A program made the position numbers and the translations under genes. This document shows, one piece after another, positions 55,637 through 64,000 of a DNA stretch of 64,000 nt (its first letter is position 1; the number at the start of each line of letters is the position of its first letter). Source of the stretch: Kingdonia uniflora (lineage: Eukaryota > Streptophyta > Magnoliopsida > Ranunculales > Circaeasteraceae); assembly GCA_014058105.1 (NCBI GenBank), contig JACGCM010002112.1:620001-684000 (forward strand), in the 5' to 3' direction. Under the pieces are notes generated by a model, which searched no databases, was not told where the DNA came from, and saw only the letters and a list, made by a program, of their open reading frames with translations.

Positions 55637-56067
55637 TGGTTCTAGTCTTTTGGATCGATGATTTTGGGGGGATGGACGATTAAGCTGCAATGGATTGAAA
55701 GAAATGAGATGGTAGTATGCATATATGCCTAGGCAAGCAGAGAATGGTTTACAGATAGAAATCATCATCGTATAATTTAGTAGTGGTTTATTAGGGCGAG
55801 AATCAACATTAATAGGTGTTCTTTCCCCAACCCGACATTTTTTTAATATGAGAGGAGAAAATGAGAGTTTATAAGATATAAAAAGAGGAAGAGAAGCTAA
55901 GTTTGTTGTTATTGATGATAATGTAAACTCTCAACACCGAAGCAAGATTAGGAAGTGTTTTACGCTAATATCGACCTAATTTAAGATTAGGGTTTTCTCT
56001 AACTTTAAAACATAAACTAAAACACAAATTAAATAACTGAGTCTAGTTTCTTAACTTCAACTTCAAC
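55637..56067. other. intergenic between the Harbinger element and a solo LTR
   Basis: AT-rich. A stretch at 55980-56040 is roughly inverse to 7255-7310 of the Sirevirus LTR (AGAGAAAACCCTAAT and neighbours). Possibly part of a related LTR. No gene. Confidence 0.35.
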
Positions 56068-56843
56068 TGTTAGAGGTGAACGTGCAGAATACATCACCCT
56101 CACGTAATTTGGTTTTATCCGTTATCCTCATGGCATATAAATAATCTACCAAGAAACTAGAAACGAAATTAACATACACACAAAACACAATATTTACCAG
56201 AGGTTCACCATAAAGCTACTCCCCCAAGTTCAATTACAAGCACTCAAAGGATTCCAACAAACATGAAAATCCCTAATCTCACAATAATCCTCACATAGAT
56301 TTACAAGAGATAAAAGAAACATAAGAGATCCATTAAGAACATCGAAGATTACCTCAACAATGACCATGTTGCATACCTTCTTCTTAAAACCCTTTCAATC
56401 TTCTTTCTACCTTGATTTATCTTCTTAGCAACCAAGAGGTACTTCCCCTCTCACCATCAAATCCCAAGAGAATAACACCCTCCATCTTCTTTCCTGTAAA
56501 GACCAACTCTTTACAAGGTTTACCACAGAATCTACATCTCTTCTAGATTTTAAGTTTCTCACACAGAGGCTTTTTAACTCATACACTATGTTAGGAGGCT
56601 TTGAACTCACACTATATATTTATAAACTTTCCATTAGGTTATCTCTGAAGTACGCATCACGAGATAACCCATCGCTTTAGATTAAATCCCCTTTAAAACA
56701 AACTTAGAAACAAACAAACAGAGCCTTTTTTATTTGAACGAGTCATGAGGTCATTCGAACGACTTCAACGAAAACTCTGTGGTTATAATGACTTCCCCAC
56801 TCGTTCGAACAACTTTCCCCTATTTTGAGCCGTAATCCTAACA
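56068..56843 (-). mobile_element. solo LTR, same family as 38481-52407, opposite orientation, TSD TCAAC
   Basis: 776 bp from TGTTAGAGG to CCTAACA on the plus strand, flanked by exact TCAAC (56063-56067 and 56844-56848). The minus-strand ORF at 56610 (MSSKPPNIVYELKSLCVRNL) mirrors the one at 38715 in the other copy; it is a shared LTR feature, not a proven gene. Confidence 0.9.
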
Positions 56844-56848
56844 TCAAC

Positions 56849-57626
56849 AACTAACTAAAATTGAAAACCTTACCTCCTATTTATAGAACACAAGAGGAGG
56901 GGGGGGGGGTAAAAACTCTAATTATGAATAATCTAGAAACTGAGAGAAGTACCTTTTTAACCTTGTGTTAGTTAATTATGAAGTTCTTAAATCCTACTAA
57001 GCCTCTCTAGTTAAAAGGTTTGAAATAAAAGAGCATGATTGTAAATAATTTATTAATGGTGATAACGATTATTAGATGGCGATTCACATCAAATACCTCC
57101 ATATTTGGAAGATTTTGACCATGAAATTAACAAGTTTTTTAAACAATATAGAACTCGGAACTCCCTGGTGCAGCATACTTGTCTTCAAATTTACCGCAAC
57201 CCAAGGTCATACCCAAGTGTGAGGGTATGATATTGTTACCAATATCCCTATATTGAATAACGTTCACAAATAAAGTAAACAATGGTATCTACTTTTCGAA
57301 ATTATCTAAGATGTCATCACAAAACGGATCATATAACTCTTTCTTAATGACATATTCTAGATACTCGTCAAATATTGGAGGTTTATCCCAATCAACAAAT
57401 ATGTGATTTGCGTGCGTTTTGGAGTTCGTGTGCAATACGTAATAGGAAATCTAGTTGGGTTGGGTTTGATTGTAGGAGCTGGCTCGACATGTGAGCAATA
57501 CACGCTGCTATAGTAGGTAATTAAGTTAGGTGCATGTTTAACACATGTTTGATTTGGAAATGTGTATGGTGTACCCTGTTCTACCAAATCTTTCTCTCTT
57601 ATTTTTCTTCTATAAACACAACTTTG
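56849..57626. other. intergenic, nothing recognised
   Basis: AT-rich with a run of G near 56898. Only short ORFs. Confidence 0.4.
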
Positions 57627-57629
57627 TAA

Positions 57630-57838
57630 GAACATCTCCAGCAGTTGGGTGCGGGTTCTGATGACCTGGCTCACATGTCAGACCCACAAACCTAAACCTA
57701 CACTCATTTTATTTTAGCAGTTGGGTTGATGTGGTTTTTTTTCTACAATCAAAATACCGCGCGGTAAACAGAACACCGCCGCGATCTCCGCTGAACAAAA
57801 ACCAAATACTTAGTTCCCTCCCTATACTATTTCATCCC

Positions 57839-57876
<38 letters not shown>

Positions 57877-58692
57877 TTTTCGCTTAAAACTCTTGAAAAA
57901 AATCCTTAATATTCATCTAATAAAATGTAAATGCCAGAGGGAGACCCACACCCTAGTACATTCCCTGGGTTTAAAGTGCCAAAAAATTTAAAACAAGCTG
58001 TAACTCGATCGAGGTCCGGAAGAAAAAAAAATTGTATTTGAAGAGGTATAACAAATTCAAGGCCTGTCACACCTAACCTAAGATAAAATTTCACACATTC
58101 GGTTTATTACCGCATTTCTAGACGGCGTCAATCGTATATATCACACTTGCAAGGATCTCACGGTAAGCTTTTGTTTAATGGTGACTTTGTTATTTTCGTT
58201 AATCAAATGTTTGACAAAATGCTCCAATGAATAGAATTGCGATTCGATGCATCCATATGGCATATTTACTACGGTTATTAAAGTTTTGAATGAGATTTCC
58301 AAAATTCTAACAATAAGGGATCCCATGGTAAATATATTCAGGAGGTTCATGGATATTGAATAATTCTGATAATCGGCTAATTCAGGTGCTAACAGAGAGT
58401 TGGTGGCCGACAACTCGCACTTTTTTCTTCCCGTGTGCAGAGATTGGGATCACTCCATAGGATTTTACAATACTTATATCATTGCCAATCGACAAATATC
58501 CTACACAGTTGCCGTATAATAACCGATGGCGTGTTATATCTGAGGTGATTCGGACGATCCTTCAACTATCGAAGGTGAACCTATTATACACGAATGCGGA
58601 ACAATATAAGCTTTTATAACAAAAATAAACCGAATTCAAAGTCGAGAACTACACTTTGATCTAAAGGATGATCTAATCGAGCATTATTGGGT
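57630..58692 (+). mobile_element. second Harbinger-type terminus with a PMD gene, truncated by a gypsy element
   Basis: GAACATCTCCAGCAGTTGGGTG follows TAA (57627-57629) and is close to the ends of the element at 33464-55633. A PMD pseudogene starts 300 bases inside, as in the first element. The right part is cut by the LTR at 58693. A CT/CA microsatellite lies at 57839-57874. Confidence 0.5.
57931..58620 (+). pseudogene. second plant mobile domain (PMD) pseudogene
   Basis: Exon 1 (57931-58162) opens MPEGDPHPSTFPGFKVPKNL, is basic (RSRSGRKKKLYLKRYNKF) and ends at GGTAAGCTTTTG, the same donor context as in the PMD gene at 33892. The PMD core appears at about 58370-58500: NRLIQVLTESWWPTTRTFFF, then PCAEIGITP and an aspartate-phenylalanine step, matching HALVKW/THTFHFPYGE of the first copy. 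Stops and shifts are frequent. The gene is truncated by the gypsy insertion. Confidence 0.6.
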
Positions 58693-59171
58693 TGTAAAGG
58701 GAAATCTGTATTCCTGGTTGTAGTAGCATGCTTCCCAGATTCGACAAGGATAAGCCGGCATAATATAGTCGAAGACAGTCCGCATTGCATAGTCGAAGAC
58801 AAATAATAGTCGAGAAGCTACCATAAGTCCTCCACCTACCAAAAGTAGTCATTGTGCCTAGTCAAGAAAGAACTGTTACAAATCCATGAAGTTTGCCCAC
58901 TCCCCCTGAAATAGGAGACTATTTATTTCTTTTTGGTAAACTGTCTGTATCTACTATAAATACAGGCAAAAATAGATTATTCAAATCCTTCGGCATCTGC
59001 AACTCTACTATCATTACTTCTTAACCCTACTATCACTCAAAACCTGTAATAAATAGCAACATACTAAATTTTACATCAAAATCCTCCTCGGGGTCATAGT
59101 TTTTCTCAGCTTGAACTGAGTTTTCCATGTAAAATCTTGTTTGTTTAGCCTATTATAGCATTTCCCTTACA
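58693..59171 (+). repeat. 5' LTR of the second Tat element
   Basis: The ends TGTAAAGGGAAAT and ATTTCCCTTACA form the short terminal inverted repeat of an LTR (479 bp). The primer site-like TTGGCGAAGATTCTCC follows at 59179. A 3' copy is not in the window to confirm the borders. Confidence 0.7.
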
Positions 59172-59443
59172 AAAAATATTGGCGAAGATTCTCCTTCCGA
59201 AAAACCATACTTATCTTTACCATAATTGATCTAATAACAATCCGATGAAAAATATGAATCTCCGAAGCCATTCCCGCACTGTAAGAGATCACGAAATCAA
59301 TATGAAACCAGAAACATTCGACCTGCACAGTCCAGTGATCGAGCTTCAGAAACAAATAGAATTAGAAAAAGGCTAAAAGGTTGGAAGATCATCGCATTCA
59401 TTTTCAAGGTCTTCAGGTATAAAGAGACTAACGAAGGAAAGCC

Positions 59444-60925
59444 TTGGACCAACAGAGTCGAACACATCAAAAGAAAATAAAAGGATTAAGGATAACCCAA
59501 GATCGACTCACTGGCCGACAAACGTCACCTCCACTTGCCCGAAGCGATCATCGGTCAAGAGTAACTCAACGAGATGATCAACCAAGAGAGAACGGGTTAC
59601 AAATTTCTAAATACAGATCCAGAAATCTAGACAGGGCTTTTCGGCATTTTGGTTTGACATCCTCAGCATCAACAACTCAGGGAAGTCGATGCACGTGTCA
59701 TCAAACTCCCCCACCACCAGAAAGAAGACCAATCAGAGATCGATTGGGACCAGAAGAACATGGAGATTTCGTTCTACAAGTTGCAGCCTTACCATTTTCT
59801 TCGCAACAATTCATTACCTTGGATGACCTAAACAACAGGATCCATGCCATTAACTCTGATATCCCAGGCCAAAGATCTGCGCTTGATAGAATCGGGAAAA
59901 ACCCCATCTCCCCACATCTCGAAGTTATGCATATCCCAGACAATTTCTACATGCCAAAATTTATTCAGTATGCAGGACTCACTGACCCACTTACCCATGT
60001 ACGACATTTTGAAGCTGCAGTGGGATTATACTCCAAACTCAACCACATGCTATGCAGGCTGTTCAACATGAGCCTGTAAGAAGAACCTCTTAGGTGGTTC
60101 CATACAATCCAAGAAGGCTCTATTACCACATTCAGCCATTTACAGCGTTTATTCGAGTTAAATTATGCTTACTCTAAAGAGCGAGAGATTACAGTCGATT
60201 CTTTGTTTTTTTTAGCAGTGCGCAAAAGAAACCTTGGAAAACTTTTATAAGCGTTTCTTACAAACTCTGAAAATTAGGAACTCAGATCCCAAAATCGTTG
60301 TTCCAGCCATCACCTCTGCCCTACACATCGACTCTAAGGTTCGAGAAGAGCTTACTCTGCACAAGTCTAGAACAATGACATAAATGATTGATGTAGTTAA
60401 TAACTACATTGAACTAGAACAATCCAAAAAGGATAAAATGAAAAACTATCTGCCATCCATTCCCAACTCACAACTCCATCTCCACCCCAAAAGTCGACCA
60501 CCAATGAAGCACCCAACTAATGCGGTAGAAATATTAACAGGAAAACAGGAGACCTGACAGGAAAGATAGAAGATACGACAGGCTTGTCCTATTTTTACCC
60601 CCAATGACAACGACTCTCTCCGATATCTTACAAACGATAAAGGGAGATGAGTGTTATCGAGCACCACAAATAATACCCAATCTTCCCAATAAATCTTTAT
60701 ATCAGTATCACAATGTGCATAGTCATGAAACTGATAACTGTTACTCTCTCATTCAAATCTTTTATCGCATCCTCTTAGTAGGAAGGCTTCATAATTATGT
60801 CCTCGACATCCAAAAGTTCTTCGAGGATGAGACAAAGAACAAAGATGTTAAACAAAATCAAGGCCAAGGGAAAGATCGCCACCTGTATATGATCAAAATT
60901 AAAAAAGGAAAGAAAAAGAAGTAAG
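59444..60925 (+). pseudogene. gag of the second Tat element
   Basis: It opens with an Arg/Gln-rich stretch (MDQQSRTHQKKIKGLRITQD), continues as an open 211-residue frame with PDNFYMPKFIQYAGLTDPLT and VGLYSKLNHMLCRLFNMSL, then broken frames with REEVKEELTLHKS-like and NYIELEQSKKDKMKN remnants. A late frame (60604-60924) ends in a Lys-rich tail. At least three stops. Confidence 0.75.
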
Positions 60926-60951
60926 AAGACCGGATCACATCCTGTTGCAAA

Positions 60952-61392
60952 ATGACCTCAGATAAATCAGCAAAACTTCACCCAAGCTCAAACAAATCAA
61001 AGCGTCCATACCATATCACCTTTGAGGACTGTGACACCAGCCACGTGAAATACCCTCATGATGACCCTCTCGTCATTATGCTTAAAGTCAGACAGGACAA
61101 CCTACATACGTTTCTCGTCGATACAAGAAGCACAACGAATGTGTTGTTCTGAAGAGCGATTGAGGTCTTAAGCCTCATAGACTTTGTGAAAGCTTCAACA
61201 ACAATAATCACCTGCTTTAACGGTTTTAAAGAATCGGCCATAGAAGAAATTACTCTGCCAGTTCAAGCAGGATCAGAAACAGCATTCACAAAATTCCTTG
61301 TCATCGATGTTGAATCCAAATATTTGGGTATTTTGGACGCAGTTTGTTACATTCGATCAAAGCAGTACCTTCTACATACCATTTGGCATTAA
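60952..61392 (+). pseudogene. protease of the second Tat element
   Basis: ITFEDCDTSHVKYPHDDPLV then HTFLVDTRSTTNVLF. The catalytic DTGS has become DTRS, so the enzyme is inactive. A following frame (61186-61392) reads KESAIEEITLPVQAGSETAF and FLVIDVESKYLGILD, the C-terminal half of the fold. Confidence 0.75.
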
Positions 61393-61779
61393 GATTTCCA
61401 ACAGATTATGGAATCTATGAAATTAAAGGTATTCAAGCAGTTGTACGTATGTGCGAAAATTCCACCACCAACACTCATGCAACAAAACTTATCAAAGCAT
61501 AGCAACTACAGCAAGAAACACCTGCCACATATGAGCAGCATGACACCGAAATAGTCGAATCCATTAAACTCGATGGTTCAGGGCGTCACACCTTCATCGG
61601 CTCCAAGCAATCAGCCGACGAAAAAGAAGCCTTGATCCAGCTACTTATGAAAAAATGTCAACATTTTTGCATAGACTTTCCAAGAAATGTCTGGCATTGA
61701 TCCATCAATCACGTGCCACAGACTAAGCCACCTTCCAGACAGTAAAACAGTCATACAAAATGCCAAAACTTAGCACCCC

Positions 61780-62560
61780 GCCTCCCCGAAGCCATGAACG
61801 AAGAAATTGATAAACTCCTTCATGTAAGATTTATTCGAGAAGCCAAATATCCAAAGTGGGTTTCTAACATCGTAGCAGTCCTAAAGAAAAATGGAAAGAT
61901 TAGGGTTTGCGTTGACTTCACATAACCCAACAAGTTTACACCCAATGATAGTTTTTCGCTACCACTGATTCTGCAACTCATCGACTCGTCGCAGGGCACG
62001 AGCTTCTTTCCATGATGGATGTAGCCTCCGGCTACAATCAACTTCCACTTGCCGAAGATGATCAAGAAAAGATAACCTTCATTACTGAAAGAGGTCTCTA
62101 CTGTTACACAGTAATGCCTTTTGGGTTAAAGAATGTAGGAGCTACTTACCAAAAGCTTGTCATAAAAATGTTCAAGGATCACCTAGGCACAATCATTAAT
62201 GTCTACATCGACGATATGATCTGTAAAAGCTTGAAGTCCGAAGATTATTCCAGCAACCTCCAAACCATCTTCGATATCCTTTGTAAATACCAGATGAAAC
62301 TCAATCCAGAAAAATGCCAATTCAGAGCCACATCTGGCAAGTTTTTGGGACATCTGATAAGCAAAAGAGGAATCGAAATCGACCCTGTACAAATTAAAGC
62401 ACTTATTGCAATGCCATCTCCACGAACAAAGAAGGATGTCCAAAAATTTGTAGGCAAGATCGTCGCTCTTCACAGATACATCTTTAAGTCATTTGATCGA
62501 TGCAAGCTTCTTTACCACCTTATTCGTGGTAATCCCACTGCACTTTCCAAGAAATAGTAC
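61780..62560 (+). pseudogene. reverse transcriptase of the second Tat element
   Basis: AMNEEIDKLLHVRFIREAKY, KKNGKIRVCVDFT (61890-61925), then a 181-residue open frame with MMDVASGYNQLPLAEDDQEK, YTVMPFGLKNVGATYQKL and VYIDDMICKSL (62202-62234), so both catalytic Asp of the YIDD motif are kept. The thumb and connection follow (LNPEKCQFRATSGKFLGHLI). Stops upstream (61924, 62011) and at 62555 break the polyprotein. Confidence 0.85.
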
Positions 62561-62599
62561 AAGGAAATCATTTGGACTCCTGACTGTGAGTTAGCCTTT

Positions 62600-63480
62600 C
62601 AAGCTCTTAAGCGATACTTGGGGCGTTCTCCTATCATGAGTACTCCAGTTGATGACAAAACATTGGTAATGTACTTATCCAAAACTAAAGACTCTATTAG
62701 TTTCGTACTTATTCGAGAAGACGAAGGAGTAGAAAAACTAATCTACTTCATCAGCAAGATAGTCATGCCTGCTGAAAAAAGATACACGGCAATAGAAAAA
62801 TAACTACTCGCCTTGGTCTACAGCTCTTAAGAACTTCGTCCATACTTTCAAGCTCATCACATTAAAATCATCACCAAGTATCCTCTTAAACTGGTACTCT
62901 CCAAGAAATAAATATCTCAAAGAATTCTGTAATGGTCTATTTTCCTTGGCGAATATGATATCTCCTTCGAACCCCAGATATCTGTCAAGGGACAAGCAGT
63001 AACTAACTTTATGGCAGACTTTCCAGCCGAAGACCCCGATTGGGAAGAACTCTAAGAAATCTTTACAGATGACACAATTACAGAACCTGACGCATGGTCT
63101 AAAAGCTCTAGTTGGAGACTTTTTATAAACGGATCAGCTGGATCACGAGGATCAGGGATTGGCATCGTCCTCGTTACAAATTCCAATCATCGCATCGAGA
63201 AAACTATCATGCTGAACTTCTATGCCACCAATAATGAGACTGAATATGAAGGAATCCTCCATGGTCAAGATCTCACACTCACACTCACACTCAGAGCGGA
63301 AGAAATTGCAGTCTACATCGATTCTTTAATCGTGGCCAATCATTACAACAAGACATTCCGTACTATAGGAATAATGTTTGTTATGTAGCCATGGTCAAAG
63401 AAAAAATGAACAAATTCAAACACGCGTCGATCTCTTACTTACCTCGATAAGAAAATTGGCATGTCGATGCATTAGCTTAT
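62600..63480 (+). pseudogene. RNase H domains of the second Tat element
   Basis: First the RT-linked RNase H (MGRSPIMSTPVDDKTLVMYL, FISKIVMPAEKRYTAIEK), then a second RNase H-like region (FINGSAGSRGSGIGIVLVTN, NNETEYEGILHGQDLTL). A second RNase H domain is typical of Tat elements. Several stops. Confidence 0.75.
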
Positions 63481-63499
63481 ATCGCTGCCATGCTGGAAG

Positions 63500-64000
63500 A
63501 CAGTGAGAAAAGATCTTTGGAAATTAAAATCATCAATCATTTCAGTCTTGATATACTGTCAATACTACAGATCACTATTGCTGAAGATGAAGACCTTGAA
63601 GACTAGAGAAGACCATTTTATGGATACCTCAACTCCAACGTCCTCTCCAGTAACAAAGAAGATGCAAGTTTACTTTTGGCCAAGTACCCTAGATTCACAG
63701 TTTAAGATAAAATCTTATATCGCATCACCGGAGGAGGACCCCTTATTGAATGCATTTATCAAAAAATAGCCCATATCAAAATCATAAAACTCCACGAAGA
63801 TATATGTAGAGCCCATGTTTGGGGAAGATCATTAGCTCAACGGGCGTTCACACAAGGAATCTATTGGCTGAAGATGATACAATATTATAAAGAATTTGTA
63901 TGTAAATGCTACAAATGCCAAATCCACGCTCAAGATATAAAAAATCCAGCCGTTGACTTGCATATTAGCAATGTCCTCTGGCCATTCAAACGATGGGGAA
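63500..64000 (+). pseudogene. integrase N-terminus of the second Tat element
   Basis: The final stretch reads KIIKLHEDICRAHVWGRSLA, FTQGIYWLKM and EFVCKCYKCQIHAQD, the HHCC zinc-binding domain that opens gypsy integrase. The window ends inside the catalytic core approach (VLWPFKRWG). Confidence 0.75.

Larger units (their letters stand above)
58693..64000 (+). mobile_element. second Tat-type Ty3/gypsy element, 5' part
   Basis: 5' LTR, PBS, gag, protease, RT, RNase H and the start of integrase run in order on the plus strand. RNase H (MGRSPIMSTPVDDKTLVMYL) and gag (GLYSKLNHMLCRLF) are close to those of the element at 38974-52091, so both are Tat-lineage. The 3' half is beyond the window. Stops occur in most domains. 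Confidence 0.85.

Noticed and set aside
38481..56843. The 804-bp and 776-bp repeats in opposite orientation as terminal inverted repeats of one large element
   Set aside because: Each copy has its own exact 5-bp target duplication (GTATC and TCAAC) and LTR-type TG...CA ends, so they are two independent solo LTRs.
57839..57874. CT/CA run as a regulatory tract
   Set aside because: Ordinary microsatellite.

Overview
This is a window of nuclear DNA from a flowering plant, almost certainly a eudicot. It is AT-rich, its genes carry GT-AG introns, and most of it is layered transposable elements: Ty1/copia Sirevirus, Ty3/gypsy of the Tat type, L1-like LINEs with RNase H tails, hAT-like elements and MITEs, and PIF/Harbinger (Pong-like) elements. 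The species cannot be named from the sequence alone. No tRNA, rRNA or CRISPR array was seen.

Layout. Positions 1-7358: the 3' half of a decayed Sirevirus (pol, envelope-like region, polypurine tract, 3' LTR with two tandem arrays). 8221-8795: broken fragment of an acidic-tailed protein. 9831-12296: intact five-exon folate-biopterin (BT1-family) transporter gene, + strand, with duplicated remnants of its last exon inside a foldback structure (12442-13332). 13597-14968: UGT79-like glycosyltransferase, minus strand, one frameshift in the PSPG box. 15372-31352: MAT1 (CDK-activating kinase assembly factor), minus strand, five exons. Its fourth intron is about 15.1 kb and filled with LINEs lying antisense to the gene, plus a hAT-like element that carries exons of two unrelated genes, two hAT-type MITEs with 8-bp duplications, and a miRNA-like hairpin.

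33464-55633: a Harbinger-like element with TTA target duplication and related termini. It carries a plant mobile domain (PMD) pseudogene, a ~660-bp central palindrome, and Pong-type ORF1 and transposase remnants. Three later insertions sit in it: a 1,134-bp solo LTR (TSD CGCGA), an 804-bp solo LTR (TSD GTATC), and, inside the latter, a complete 13.1-kb Tat/Retand-like gypsy element (TSD GAGGT, identical-length 580-bp LTRs). The gypsy element has a spliced coiled-coil gene on the strand opposite pol. 56068-56843: a second solo LTR of the 804-bp family (TSD TCAAC). 57630-58692: a second PMD pseudogene behind a Harbinger-like terminus, cut off by another Tat-type gypsy element (58693 to the window end).

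Only the transporter and MAT1 look intact; the UGT needs one base restored or is a recent pseudogene. The most unusual signal is the repeated pairing of a PMD gene with Harbinger-type ends, together with a palindromic 17-bp motif repeated in both subterminal regions and at the centre of the larger element.
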